Shown here one piece after another: positions 36,538-46,425 of a stretch of 64,000 nucleotides of DNA. Positions within the stretch are counted from its first letter, which is position 1. Every line of letters begins with the position of its first letter. Both the position numbers and the translations under genes were made by a program. The DNA is from Methylacidiphilum caldifontis (GTDB lineage Bacteria > Verrucomicrobiota > Verrucomicrobiia > Methylacidiphilales > Methylacidiphilaceae), in the NCBI RefSeq assembly GCF_017310505.1, contig NZ_CP065957.1:1612001-1676000 (forward strand), read 5' to 3'. The notes beneath the pieces are model-generated. The model was not told the DNA's origin and ran no database searches. It was given only the letters and a program-made list of their open reading frames with translations.

Positions 36538-37878
36538 TTATTCGAAGTAAAATTGATTGAGGACTTTGAGTGCTTTCGCCCACAAGGGTAGTTTTTCAGC
36601 TGCCTCCAAGGAGGATTCAGGATTGGCAATCACCCTCTCGATGAGCAATCCGGAATGAGTGTCATATTTAGTGAATATCTCTTCAAAAGAAAACAAGTAA
36701 TCGGTATAGGTTTTGAGATCCGCAAACCAATATAGGAAAAGGTTTGTCCCCAACAAGATCCGATTTTTCCGTTTTAGGGGCTTTCTAGAATAAAGACAAG
36801 CTTCTTTGCCATGGTTACTAAAACACCAATTTAAAGAAAAGCTCCCTTCAAACGGGAAATATTGGATAACCCTGCCAAACCGATAAAGAACCAGATGGTC
36901 TTTTTGAATCCAACCTACTGTTCCATCAGGTCCAAGTCTTGGAATGAAAGCATCTTCTGTGTCTTTTATTTTTTGGGTTTTCTCTTTTTGATCAACCAGG
37001 ATAATTTCACCCTTTTTGGGGAAAACATTCACTAATGCAGGAGACAGAAGAAAATTTGTTTTTGTAGTTTCTATACCAACAGCTAGCGGAATATCCAGAG
37101 AGGAAAGGTCTTTTGGATCTGAAAACCTGACAGGCATGAAGTCGAAATGAGAAGTAAGCAACCATTCCCATTCTGGGGAAGTTTCAGTCAGTTCTGACTC
37201 CACAAGACGAATAATTCTTTCTTGGCTCTCCAGTTCAAAGGCTTCAATAACTCTGGATTTATCATCGTCTTCTGTTAACATACCGATACAGTCGACCATT
37301 TTGTTTTCCACTGGATCGAAATATTTGAACGGAACCACGCTTTTGATTTTGGGATATTGACCTTGAAAATAGTGAAAATAAATAGGGGTAGGATCATCGT
37401 CAGAATCTTTAACTTCGGCAGCTATAAGTCTTGTCGATTCTACTTTTTGAGCCGATCTTATATTTCCATTTTTTTCAAGCCAAAGAATCCATTTTCCAAA
37501 ACGGAAAAGAAGAAAGTCCTGTGCATCTGGGCTTAAGGTTTTCCATTGCCCTTTATCTTCTGCAAAGCCTAAGGGAATATCGAGAAAGGAAGAATTTTCA
37601 ACCAACAGATTTTTTTTGAACATTGAAGGCCAAAAATGTGGTTCAATGGTCGTAAGGATAGTTTGCAGATCAGAAGGAGATACCCATTGGATCGTATCGA
37701 AAAAAGCATTGACTTCACCAAAGAACCGGGACTGCGGTTTTGGATTGATCTTAAGATCAAAAAGGCCAATACTTGGTAAGGGCTTGATCAACAACTGCTG
37801 GCTATATTCTATTTTATCACTAGCCCGAGAAATATTGAAAAAAACAGTAAGAAAAAAAAGCAAAAAAAGGGTTTTCAC
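36538..37878 (-). CDS. secreted protein of unknown function
   Basis: 446 residues. A clear signal peptide (MKTLFLLFFLTVFFNISRAS) precedes a long soluble domain rich in beta strands and acidic residues. WNPEWEWLL-like aromatic segments are frequent, but there is no recognised catalytic motif and no further membrane segment. The segment LGPDGTVGWIQKDHLVLYRFGRVIQYF could be a propeller-like blade. It lies 43 bp upstream of sufS on the same strand. The family is not recognised. Confidence 0.65.
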   Translation of the reverse strand: MKTLFLLFFLTVFFNISRASDKIEYSQQLLIKPLPSIGLFDLKINPKPQSRFFGEVNAFFDTIQWVSPSDLQTILTTIEPHFWPSMFKKNLLVENSSFLDIPLGFAEDKGQWKTLSPDAQDFLLFRFGKWILWLEKNGNIRSAQKVESTRLIAAEVKDSDDDPTPIYFHYFQGQYPKIKSVVPFKYFDPVENKMVDCIGMLTEDDDKSRVIEAFELESQERIIRLVESELTETSPEWEWLLTSHFDFMPVRFSDPKDLSSLDIPLAVGIETTKTNFLLSPALVNVFPKKGEIILVDQKEKTQKIKDTEDAFIPRLGPDGTVGWIQKDHLVLYRFGRVIQYFPFEGSFSLNWCFSNHGKEACLYSRKPLKRKNRILLGTNLFLYWFADLKTYTDYLFSFEEIFTKYDTHSGLLIERVIANPESSLEAAEKLPLWAKALKVLNQFYFE

Positions 37879-38153
37879 AGCACTCTACTGACTTTTGTCA
37901 TTCAAAAATGGATGTTCATTTAAAAAATTTTTTTAGCTTTTGGCGATTAAGACCTTTGATCATGTTTTATCCATCATTCTCCATGGATACAGCTTGATTA
38001 AGAATAAGGAAGAGGGAAAGTTTCTAGCAAATTTAAGTTTTAGCTCTTTGTCAAACATTTGCTGGTTTGCCATGAAAATGAACTATAAAGCCTAATAATT
38101 GAATGAATAAAGGAAAAACAGATCAAAAAAAGAAAGGTTTTAGGGAAAGCCGA

Positions 38154-39350
38154 CTAGAGTGTTAAGCTGCCTTGGCTAATGAGTTTAAAAGTCTTCTGAG
38201 CGATAACTAACTCTTCGTTTGCTTTGATTATTTTTATTTTGGAAGGGGAATTTTCCTTCGAAATCGTTTCCTTATTGGATTCGTTTCTTAAAGGATCTAG
38301 CCGAATCCCTAAAAAATCAAGGTTTTCACAGATTCTCTTGCGGATCAGGGCGGAATGTTCCCCAATGCCTCCCGTAAAGACAAGAATATCCAGGCCATTC
38401 AAAATGGCAACCAATGCTCCAAGATGTTTTTTTGCTTGGTAAACAAACACTTCTATGGCTTGCTCGGCTTCTTTTGTTGTATCTTCGATAAGCTCTTTCA
38501 TGTCAGAACTAATTCCGCTTATGCCTAATAGGCCTGAGCGGCTATTGAGCAGATTATAAACTTCAGATGCAGTCAAGCCTTTTTCTTTAACGAGATAAAG
38601 AACCGCTCCTGGATCGAGATCTCCACACCGGGTTTCCATAACTAATCCCGATAGAGGAGAAAATCCCATGGTGGTGTCGATACTTTGTCCATTATAGACC
38701 GCTGTCATGCTTGCTCCTCCACCCAAATGAGCAATAATGACTTTTCCCAAAGCCTTTTCTTTTTCCGTTTTTTTCAGTTCTTCCATGACATACTCGCAAG
38801 ATAATCCATGAAAACCGTAACGCACTATGCCCATATCCCTAATTGGTTTTGGAAGAGCATACCAGCGTGCATAAAAGGGAATTGTTCTATGGAATGCGGT
38901 ATCAAAACAACCGACGTTTTTGACATGGGGAATCTGTTTGCGGAAAGACTCTATGGCTAGGATTTGGCTTGGCAAATGTTCCGGAGCAAAAGCTACAAGT
39001 TCCTTTAAATTATCAACTGTTTCAGAAGTAATGAGCCTTGGTTCACTGTAAAGAAGACCCCCATGGACAATCCTGTGGCCTACAGCCAATAGGTTTTCAT
39101 CAAATTTATTTTTTCCAAGAAATCCAAAGAGCTTGGCAATGGCCTCGTCATGATCTTTAAGTTGAAGACATTCCTCTATTACTGTTTGATCCTCTTGGTT
39201 CTTGAATCGGAAAAAACTTTGAGCAAGACCAATCCTTTCAATGTTACCTTTAAGGATAAAGGTTTGGTTTTCGCAGTCAAAAAGTCCGACTTTTAGACTT
39301 GTTGACCCGCTGTTGATAGTAAGGATAAGAGAATGATTTTTTTGCTGCAT
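38154..39350 (-). CDS. ackA: acetate kinase
   Basis: Interconverts acetate and acetyl phosphate using ATP. 398 residues, the family norm. ASKHA motifs: LTINSGSTSLKVGLFD at the start, VGHRIVHGGLLYSEP, FDTAFHRTIPFYARWYALP, HLGGGASMTAVYNGQSIDTTMG and VFTGGIGEHSALIRKRI. Phosphotransacetylase is not next to it. A 275-bp stretch without genes separates it from the secreted protein gene. Confidence 0.96.
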   Translation of the reverse strand: MQQKNHSLILTINSGSTSLKVGLFDCENQTFILKGNIERIGLAQSFFRFKNQEDQTVIEECLQLKDHDEAIAKLFGFLGKNKFDENLLAVGHRIVHGGLLYSEPRLITSETVDNLKELVAFAPEHLPSQILAIESFRKQIPHVKNVGCFDTAFHRTIPFYARWYALPKPIRDMGIVRYGFHGLSCEYVMEELKKTEKEKALGKVIIAHLGGGASMTAVYNGQSIDTTMGFSPLSGLVMETRCGDLDPGAVLYLVKEKGLTASEVYNLLNSRSGLLGISGISSDMKELIEDTTKEAEQAIEVFVYQAKKHLGALVAILNGLDILVFTGGIGEHSALIRKRICENLDFLGIRLDPLRNESNKETISKENSPSKIKIIKANEELVIAQKTFKLISQGSLTL

Positions 39351-39395
39351 GGGCTAATTGGGGAGCAAAAATTTAACTCCTATTTAGGGAAACTG

Positions 39396-40499
39396 TCATC
39401 GTTGGATAAAAGACTTTCCTTTTCTTTCAGCTATAGCCGTATGAAACATCAAAAATTCGGCTATGTTTTCTTTTGTGAGCAGCCCAACTAGTATTCCCTG
39501 CTGGGTAACTGGAATAACCGAATAAGAAAGGGATTGAATTTTTGAGAACACCTCTTCGGCTTTATCCGATGCTTCAACAGTAGGAAAATCCCTAGTCATA
39601 ACTTCGGATACGAGAGCTTCTTGGCCCCTTTGCATGAGCCCCATAAGGAGGTCCGACCGGTAGAGCATACCGACGAGCCTTTCGTTATCGACGACAGGAA
39701 AATCATGCTGCTGGGTGGATAAAGTCATTTCAACGGCTTTTGCCAGGGAATCGTAAGGAGATAACACATGAAATTCCCGCAACATGAGCTGATTGATGGA
39801 TGTTTTACTCAAGGTGAACTTGACTTGGGCCATGTTGGTCTCCTGAGAAGCTCCAAACCATACAAACAGAGCGATCAAAATAAGGAAAGGATTGGAGAAA
39901 AGCCCGATAAAACCAAAGACCAAAGCGATTGTCTGGCCTACTGTAGCAGCAATCCGGGTAGCGTGTAAAAAATCCATTCTTATTCCGAGAAGTCCACGCA
40001 GAATTCTTCCTCCGTCCATGGGGAAAGCGGGGATAAGATTGAATCCAGCTAGAATGAGGTTAGTCCAAAAGAATTGAGCAAGGAGATTGCCCCGGATGAG
40101 GTCTAGCTGGCTAATATCGAATGGAACGCCACTGATAACGATAAGGATGTAGAAGACTAAAGCCAAAATCAAATTGACTGCTGGTCCAGCGATCGCCACA
40201 ATTAGCTCTTGGATGGGGTCTTCGGGAATTTTTTCAAGCCTGGCTAAACCTCCTATAGGCAATAAAGTAATGTCTTTGGTATGAATTTTGAATAGCCGAG
40301 CAGCCCCAGCATGGCCAAGTTCATGTAGAACAATAATAAAAAAAAGGGCAAGGGTGAAAAGAACTCCCAGAACAGCGTCCTCTATTCTTCCTCTCTCTGA
40401 ATAATGAACAATGGCGATCCAGCCAAGAAGAATGAAAAAAGTGAAATGAACGTAAATTTGAATTCCAAAGATCGATCCAATTTTCCAAGAAAATTTCAT
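39396..40499 (-). CDS. membrane site-2 protease (M50) with two CBS domains
   Basis: 367 residues. A zinc metalloprotease core of about six membrane segments carries the HELGH zinc motif (VLHELGHAGAARLF) and the second ligand motif NLIPAFPMDGGRIL. Residues about 230-355 form a CBS pair (HVLSPYDSLAKAVEMTL and MTRDFPTVEASDKAEEVF) that usually senses adenine nucleotides. These proteases cut membrane-anchored regulators; the target here is not known. Downstream of ackA's start, same strand. Confidence 0.92.
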   Translation of the reverse strand: MKFSWKIGSIFGIQIYVHFTFFILLGWIAIVHYSERGRIEDAVLGVLFTLALFFIIVLHELGHAGAARLFKIHTKDITLLPIGGLARLEKIPEDPIQELIVAIAGPAVNLILALVFYILIVISGVPFDISQLDLIRGNLLAQFFWTNLILAGFNLIPAFPMDGGRILRGLLGIRMDFLHATRIAATVGQTIALVFGFIGLFSNPFLILIALFVWFGASQETNMAQVKFTLSKTSINQLMLREFHVLSPYDSLAKAVEMTLSTQQHDFPVVDNERLVGMLYRSDLLMGLMQRGQEALVSEVMTRDFPTVEASDKAEEVFSKIQSLSYSVIPVTQQGILVGLLTKENIAEFLMFHTAIAERKGKSFIQR

Positions 40500-40605
40500 T
40501 AAATAGAATTTTTTTAATTATGATTTTTATTTGCAGAAAAATCATCAATTATCTGTCAAAACATTTCTTTTTATTAATTCAACCTAAAGACGCTGATGAT
40601 TTCGA

Positions 40606-42036
40606 TTAACCTTTGATACATATCAAAGGATCAAGTCGGGCTACAAGTTTAGCAAGATCAGCTTTGTGTGCAGCTTCCACAACATCGCTCACATCTTTGT
40701 ATGCAAGAGGAGCTTCTTCAGCAACCCCACGTTCCGATACCGCTCTGATTATAATTCCTTTCTCTTCAAGGCTACGTATAATTTCTTTTCCTTTCCATTC
40801 CTTTAAAGCTTTCGATCTGCTCATAGCCCTTCCAGCACCATGTACTGCAGAAGAAAAGGCTAACCGTTCGCTCTGCGTTGTACCGACCAATATATATGAA
40901 TGGGTCCCCATACTCCCACCAATGAGCACGGGTTGACCAACGGTCCTGTAATCTTCAGGAATTTCTTGCTGATTAGGACCATAAGCACGTGTCGCTCCTT
41001 TCCTGTGGACATAGAGTTCTTTTAATTGTCCATTAACTTTGTGTTTTTCTACTTTACAAGTATTATGGGACACGTCATAGAGAAGGGGCATTTCGATGCC
41101 TGGGAAGAAAAATAAAAAGACTTTTCTAATGAGATGGGTAATGATCTGCCTGTTGGCAAAAGCGCAATTTATACCTGCACGCATTGCTCCGAGATATCTT
41201 TTGCCTAGTTCAGAAGTAATAGGAGCGCAAGCCAGTTCCCTTTCTGGCAAGTCGATTTTTAACTTTTGAGCACAAACAACCATTTCTTTCAGGTAATCTG
41301 TTCCGATCTGGTGTCCTAATCCTCTTGAGCCGCAATGAATGCTGACTACGATATCCCCTTGTTGCAGTGAAAATACCTTGGCTATTGTCTCATCAAAAAT
41401 CTTGCCGACAACCTGAACTTCAGCATAGTGATTCCCTGAACCGAGTGTGCCCATTTCTCTGGCTTGTCTTTCCTTGGCTAAGTTAGAAACCGCATGGGGA
41501 TCGGCGCCAGGCATGCATCCTTCTTCTTCGATACGACTCAGATCCTTCTGTAGCCCATAACCATTTTCTATCGCCCATTTGGCTCCCCCTACAAGCATTT
41601 TATTCATTTGCTCCTTATCAAGATATATTTTCCCATGACTGCCTACACCAGCTGGGATCTCTTTGAAAAGGAGATCAGCAAGTTTATTTTTAATAGGCTG
41701 GATATCTTTTTCTTGTAGCCCTGTTAGAAGGGTTCTCACTCCACAAGAAATATCGAATCCTACACCTCCTGCCGAGATCACTCCTTCTTCCTCGGGGTCA
41801 TAAGCAGCCACACCTCCTATAGGGAAACCGTAACCCCAGTGAGCATCAGGCATTACGAAAGAAGCTTTTACAATACCTGGAAGAGAAGCAACATTGGAAG
41901 CTTGTTCTGCAACTTTTTGGTCCATTGCCTGGATTATTTTTTCTGAGCCATAAATAATCACTGGAACGCGCATTTTCCCTTGGATAGGGATTTGCCAACA
42001 GTAATCGGAAATTTTTTCAAGCAAAGCCATTTCCAT
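40606..42036 (-). CDS. rtcB: tRNA-splicing-type RNA ligase RtcB
   Basis: Joins RNA 2',3'-cyclic phosphate (or 3'-phosphate) ends to 5'-OH ends with GTP and Mn2+. 476 residues. Metal and active-site motifs: GVGFDISCGVRTL, LGSGNHYAEVQ, SIHCGSRGLGHQIG, YDVSHNTCKVEKH, GGSMGTHSYILVG, and the guanylated His in SAVHGAGRAMSRSKA. The archease gene lies 49 bp upstream on the same strand, a pairing that supports multiple-turnover ligation. In bacteria the role is RNA repair. Confidence 0.96.
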   Translation of the reverse strand: MEMALLEKISDYCWQIPIQGKMRVPVIIYGSEKIIQAMDQKVAEQASNVASLPGIVKASFVMPDAHWGYGFPIGGVAAYDPEEEGVISAGGVGFDISCGVRTLLTGLQEKDIQPIKNKLADLLFKEIPAGVGSHGKIYLDKEQMNKMLVGGAKWAIENGYGLQKDLSRIEEEGCMPGADPHAVSNLAKERQAREMGTLGSGNHYAEVQVVGKIFDETIAKVFSLQQGDIVVSIHCGSRGLGHQIGTDYLKEMVVCAQKLKIDLPERELACAPITSELGKRYLGAMRAGINCAFANRQIITHLIRKVFLFFFPGIEMPLLYDVSHNTCKVEKHKVNGQLKELYVHRKGATRAYGPNQQEIPEDYRTVGQPVLIGGSMGTHSYILVGTTQSERLAFSSAVHGAGRAMSRSKALKEWKGKEIIRSLEEKGIIIRAVSERGVAEEAPLAYKDVSDVVEAAHKADLAKLVARLDPLICIKG

Positions 42037-42085
42037 GTCTTCTCACCCCCTTATTAAAAATAAGCTTCCAAAGAGCAATTTTCAA

Positions 42086-42529
42086 TTAGACGTCTACAAT
42101 ACACTGGGCTATCCATAGACCGTCTTTCCCTTGACCAAAGAAAAGTTCGCTGAATGTTGCTCCTTTAATCTCGACTGCCGGTGAATGTTTGTGTCTGTCA
42201 ACAGTTTCTCCCCAAACAACTCCTTGAAGAGAGGGAAGGCTTAAGCAGATGTCAAACCTGCAAAAAAGCATGTTTTCGGTTGCCATTTTAAAGATGAGGC
42301 TATTTAACCAATCGTAGAGAATCAAGTCATAGCTATCTGCTTCACAGCAAATATTCAAAGCTCTTTGGGGTTCTATTTTTTGTGGGTCGGTAATGACAGA
42401 AATCAAAGCAAAAGAGACAGCTTCGAGAGCTTCCTTGGGGCTGTTGCCAAATCCCCTTATTCCGATATCAGCCATATGGGGAAATGTCTCCCACCGAAAA
42501 GCAGCAGAGTATACGAGACTAAAATTCAT
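42086..42529 (-). CDS. archease, RtcB activator
   Basis: 147 residues of the archease family, which promotes RtcB guanylation. The family start ETFPHMADIGIRGFGNSPKEALEAV (Asp in the metal site) is clear. So are the middle LILYDWLNSLIFKMATENMLF and the late VEIKGATFSELFF. The start may be ATG 42529. It is first of a two-gene operon with rtcB. Confidence 0.94.
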   Translation of the reverse strand: MNFSLVYSAAFRWETFPHMADIGIRGFGNSPKEALEAVSFALISVITDPQKIEPQRALNICCEADSYDLILYDWLNSLIFKMATENMLFCRFDICLSLPSLQGVVWGETVDRHKHSPAVEIKGATFSELFFGQGKDGLWIAQCIVDV

Positions 42530-42641
42530 TAAAAAAAATGTAATCCAAGAATTTTTAACTTAACAGAATGTTTTTCTTTTCTTTGGGGTTTAAAATAAGT
42601 TTATTTTTCAAAAATGAAATAAACATTAACAGCCCAGAAAA

Positions 42642-43298
42642 ATGACCAGAATAATCCCTTCTGAAATGTCTGAAAAGAAACCAAAAGGAGGACAACAAAT
42701 TTCAGGAAGGGCAGCAGATCTTAGGCGTATTCATCTTTCTTTAAGAACATATCATTGGTTTGCAAAGATCCTGAAAAAAAATATTCATCATTTATCCCAT
42801 GGGCTTTTAATTGGGGCCGAGGAGGGGTTTTTAGGGAGGTTTCTTTATAGTGATCCAATACTGCGAGAAAAAATCGAAATAACGGGCTTTGATACGACTC
42901 CACGGCCAATTAAATGGCCTCTTCCATGGAGATGGATCCAAGGAAAACTGCTCGAATTTGATGGCTGGGATCGATATTCTTTTATCCTTGTCAACTGGGT
43001 GTTGTATACTTACGATGATCTTAGTTTACAAAGGATAGGAGAAAAGATCCAGAGCAGTAAAAGCTCTCTGTTAGTCATTTCTGAGCCCTACAGGTCTTAT
43101 TTCCACAGCTTAGAATTATGGTTTTTCAACAAGATAGGACTTATCCGTTACGATTATCCAGAAATTTCTCGTGCGGTGCGAGCAGGATTCCAAGGAAGGG
43201 AATTAATCCAGGCTTTGGAGCTGGAAAACTCCCAGTGGGAAATTTCTCTTAGTTCTCCTTTCTGGATATCTCAAAGGTTGGTTGCCAAACGCTTCTAA
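42642..43298 (+). CDS. putative SAM-dependent methyltransferase
   Basis: 218 residues. The pattern HGLLIGAEEGFLGRFLY, ITGFDTTPRPIKWPLPWRWIQGKLLEF and YSFILVNWVLYTYDDLSLQRIGEKI follows the order of strands in a class I methyltransferase. There, the glycine loop is degenerate, so SAM binding is not certain. No signal peptide. It lies on the plus strand, opposite the glycosyltransferase genes and convergent with them. It could act in lipid or polyketide modification, but nothing shows it. Confidence 0.6.
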   Translation: MTRIIPSEMSEKKPKGGQQISGRAADLRRIHLSLRTYHWFAKILKKNIHHLSHGLLIGAEEGFLGRFLYSDPILREKIEITGFDTTPRPIKWPLPWRWIQGKLLEFDGWDRYSFILVNWVLYTYDDLSLQRIGEKIQSSKSSLLVISEPYRSYFHSLELWFFNKIGLIRYDYPEISRAVRAGFQGRELIQALELENSQWEISLSSPFWISQRLVAKRF

Positions 43299-43410
43299 CT
43301 GTTATGAAGCTTCTATCTTGGAGTCAAACCCACTCACCCTCAATCCAAGCTTGGGAACAAATGCCTCAATACAGTTTATTTAAAAATCTTCAGTTGGCAA
43401 AAAACCATGA

Positions 43411-44154
43411 TTATAGATTCTGCTTAGGCTGCCACTGGAGGATAAGCGAACGGTTCGCTGCATCTTTGTGGTAGGCTCGTGTGCTTTTTCCAAAAAGCAG
43501 AGGATCAAGTGCTGACCCGATATCCAAGTAGATGTTCGTAGGGGCAATCTCCCAAAGAGCATGAATGAGTATCTTGCCTAGAGGACCTGCTGCAACTAAA
43601 AAAAGGGAGTTGTCAGATCGGGTAGCCATCCAGTCAAGATAACCCAAAATTTCATTTTTGTTTTTTACCCAAAATCTTACACAATCTCCCTGTATGGGGA
43701 AAATCTCTTTTACTCCAATTGTTTTATGAATCAAGCGAGGGTCAATTCTAGAGTTGCCTATAAAATAGACATCTTGTGGCCATTGTTGGATGCGTGGAAG
43801 ACATTCTTTAAGGAAAAGATCGTGATTCGCATTAGCAAAAAGAGCAGCGAAGGTTATTTGAGTCAGAGGAGCTTGGATGTAACGCAGAACTTCCTTATGC
43901 ATTTCTGGACTGGTATCCCATGAAGGGACACCATAAAAAAAACGTGAATCCTTTGAAAGAAGAGATTTTCTTAAATCAGCTCTGAATGAAAGGTGCTTTT
44001 TGGGATTATATTCCCATTCTCCTTTGCAGCCCACTTTTTGATTGGCAAGGATTAAAGCTTCTCCATCGTTATATCGACTAAAGGCAAAAGGCATTTTTTC
44101 ATCTAAAAGAGCAAGCATGGTGAAGAAATCTTTCCTGAAATCCTGGATCATCAT
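43411..44154 (-). CDS. GT-D fold (DUF1792-type) putative glycosyltransferase
   Basis: 247 residues from ATG 44154, two bases after the stop of the GT2 gene. The longer frame (to 44295) overlaps that gene and is rejected. It has PFAFSRYNDGEALI, the RxGDGE-like donor-site motif of the GT-D fold, plus FYGVPSWDTSPEMH, VYFIGNSRIDPRLI, FLVAAGPLGKILI and IYLDIGSALDPLLFG. Predicted to add a sugar to a cell-surface glycan or protein, alongside the coupled GT2 enzyme. Acceptor and sugar unknown. Confidence 0.78.
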   Translation of the reverse strand: MMIQDFRKDFFTMLALLDEKMPFAFSRYNDGEALILANQKVGCKGEWEYNPKKHLSFRADLRKSLLSKDSRFFYGVPSWDTSPEMHKEVLRYIQAPLTQITFAALFANANHDLFLKECLPRIQQWPQDVYFIGNSRIDPRLIHKTIGVKEIFPIQGDCVRFWVKNKNEILGYLDWMATRSDNSLFLVAAGPLGKILIHALWEIAPTNIYLDIGSALDPLLFGKSTRAYHKDAANRSLILQWQPKQNL

Positions 44155-44156
44155 GG

Positions 44157-45077
44157 TTAATTTTTTTCTTGCTGTTTGGAGAAAAGGTGTGCCAAGGCTT
44201 GAGAACGGATCGCTTTGTATTTGCATTTTTTCTCGTTGAGCTTGGATGGGGTTAAGATCGCACTCCCTAAAGAAGAAAGAAGAAAGAGTTCCCAATGACT
44301 TTTAATCAGTTGGATAAGAGCGATTCGATCGATGGCTCTTTTTGAATAGTGTTTGTTATAGAAGATATATTCGGCCTGCAGCTTTCTTTCCCATAGCAAC
44401 TGAGCAGAAATGTTCTCAGTGCTATGCCCGCCAATATGAAATGCTTGGATCTGGGGGCAATAGGCTAGAGAAAAACCCAGTTTGCGAATGCGTAGGCACA
44501 GATCCTGGTCTTCCCCGTAAAGGAAAAAGTCTTCATCAAACCCTCCAAGTTCTTCAAGGATCTCTTTTCGAATTGCAAGACATGCTCCCAGAAGTGCAGC
44601 GATTTTGCCTGGGTATACAGGCAGGGACGACATTGCCCATTTTTGGTTGGGATAAGTGAGACTCATGCTAGGTTGTATTTTTCCATCCGGATAATACAGG
44701 GAAGGACCTATAGCCCCTACTTTTTTTTCTTCTTCAAATAGATGGGCCATTTTTTTTAAAAAATAGGGATTTTTAATCATTACATCAGGATTAAGGAACA
44801 AAACAAACCGGCCTTTTGCTCGATCCAAGGGAAGATTGGCGGCTCGTGAAAAGCCCACGTTGATGGGATTGCAGATGACAGTGATTCGATCCGAGAACTC
44901 TTGAAGGATATCTTGTGTCCCATCCGTGGAGTTGTTATCCACGACAAAAATTTCAATTTGAGTTCCTTTTTGACTGAATAAAGCTTCTAAAGAGTTTTTG
45001 ATTACTTTTTTGCTTTGAAAACTGACAATAATGATCGACCAGTCTATAAGGTTATTGATTATCGTCTTTTCCGTCAT
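44157..45077 (-). CDS. family 2 glycosyltransferase, rhamnosyltransferase-like
   Basis: 306 residues. GT2 fold: SIIVSFQSKKVIKNSLEALF, IEIFVVDNNSTDGTQDIL, and the metal-binding DxD-like LFLNPDVMIKNP. GFDEDFFLYGEDQDLCLRIRKLGF carries the catalytic acidic residues. Resembles the WcaA/rhamnosyltransferase group acting on surface polysaccharides. It is tightly coupled to the GT-D gene. No wzx/wzy-type genes are near. Confidence 0.9.
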   Translation of the reverse strand: MTEKTIINNLIDWSIIIVSFQSKKVIKNSLEALFSQKGTQIEIFVVDNNSTDGTQDILQEFSDRITVICNPINVGFSRAANLPLDRAKGRFVLFLNPDVMIKNPYFLKKMAHLFEEEKKVGAIGPSLYYPDGKIQPSMSLTYPNQKWAMSSLPVYPGKIAALLGACLAIRKEILEELGGFDEDFFLYGEDQDLCLRIRKLGFSLAYCPQIQAFHIGGHSTENISAQLLWERKLQAEYIFYNKHYSKRAIDRIALIQLIKSHWELFLLSSLGSAILTPSKLNEKKCKYKAIRSQALAHLFSKQQEKN

Positions 45078-45156
45078 GATCTCAGATAAAAGCTCTTCCC
45101 ATTGTCAATAAGGAGTAAAGAATTTATTTTTTAGATAATCATTTTAGCAAATTTTT

Positions 45157-46248
45157 ATGGACATTGAACATATTTATTTCCATTTCCCCTTTTGTTCCAC
45201 CGTTTGTCCTTATTGCGGATTTTATGCAACAAGAGGGGAAAGACAGGAAATTACTCTTTTGGTGGATGCCTTACTTAAAGAGATTGAAATTCAAGCCAAT
45301 CAATTTCGACTAAATCCCAAGACCCTGTTTGTGGGAGGAGGTACTCCATCAATAGCTAAACCCGATGAGATAGACCGACTGCTTTCGGCTATTTCGAAGC
45401 AATATGTCAAAGAAATAACAATTGAAGCGAATCCTAGGACAGTGACTTTGGAAAAAGCGGCTCGATGGAAACAGTCTGGGATTAACCGGGTAAGCTTGGG
45501 AGTGCAATCCATGAATGAAAAAGAGCTTTTGATTCTAGGAAGAAGGCATAAACCAAGTGATGTTATCGAATCGGTAAACAAGCTTAGAGAAGTGGGCATA
45601 GAAAATATCAATTTCGATTTTATATTTGGCATTCCGGGGCAGAGTGTTGAGTCGTTAAAAAGAACATTGCAACTTGGCTTGGATCTTGGTCCAAAACATG
45701 TTTCTCTTTATGGTTTAACCTACGAGGAAGGTACCCCGTTTTATGAGGATATGAAAAAAGGGAAATACATCCCTGACGAAAGAAAAGAGATCGAAATGCT
45801 CAACTTTGCAGTTCAACTGTTAGCTGATCATGGATTTATTCGGTACGAGATTTCTAATTTTGCTCTTCCTGGCTATCAGTGTCTTCACAATCTGGCTTAT
45901 TGGAAAGGAAAAGATTATTTAGGTATAGGACCGGCTGCCTTTTCTACCGTGGGTAACAGAAGATGGTGCAATGTGGCAGACCATACCAGATATGTAGAGG
46001 AGTTGCAAAAGAAGAGACTTCCTGTGGCTTCAATGGAAATTTTAGATGAAGAGTTGAAAAGAAAGGAGAAAATATTTTTAGCTCTTCGCACTGCAGAAGG
46101 TCTCCCTCTAAGTCAATGTAGTGAAAAGGAAAAAAAGAATATTGAATGGCTCATTAAAGAGGGTTTTGGACAAATTGAAGGAAGTCGCTTTATTTTGAAT
46201 TTCCGTGGTTTTCTTGTTGCCGATAGTATATCGGTTTATTTTATATAA
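45157..46248 (+). CDS. hemW: radical SAM haem-related protein HemW
   Basis: 363 residues. Radical SAM cluster motif PFCSTVCPYCGFYA (C-x3-C-x2-C). Then VGGGTPSIAKPDEIDRLL, EANPRTVT, RVSLGVQSMNEKELLILGR, INFDFIFGIPGQSVESLK and SLYGLTYEEGTPF. HemW binds haem and delivers it to respiratory enzymes; it lacks the N-terminal signature of the true coproporphyrinogen oxidase HemN, so HemW is preferred. It is divergent from the GT2 gene. Confidence 0.92.
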   Translation: MDIEHIYFHFPFCSTVCPYCGFYATRGERQEITLLVDALLKEIEIQANQFRLNPKTLFVGGGTPSIAKPDEIDRLLSAISKQYVKEITIEANPRTVTLEKAARWKQSGINRVSLGVQSMNEKELLILGRRHKPSDVIESVNKLREVGIENINFDFIFGIPGQSVESLKRTLQLGLDLGPKHVSLYGLTYEEGTPFYEDMKKGKYIPDERKEIEMLNFAVQLLADHGFIRYEISNFALPGYQCLHNLAYWKGKDYLGIGPAAFSTVGNRRWCNVADHTRYVEELQKKRLPVASMEILDEELKRKEKIFLALRTAEGLPLSQCSEKEKKNIEWLIKEGFGQIEGSRFILNFRGFLVADSISVYFI

Positions 46249-46425
46249 ATTTTTTGAAATACCACTGACTTAAAAATCTTGTGATTTTGTGACTGCTTCC
46301 CATACCAAAATGTTAAAATATAATCTTTTTAAAAATTAAAGGTGATCTACTAAATTCTTTCTAGACCCAAAAAGAGAGTTATTGCAATCCTAAATTTTTT
46401 ATATTCCTTCCCTTGGGCTTTTTTT

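Noticed and set aside
43411-44295. Full 294-codon GT-D frame
   Set aside because: The first 47 codons overlap the GT2 gene; ATG 44154 directly after its stop is the natural coupled start.
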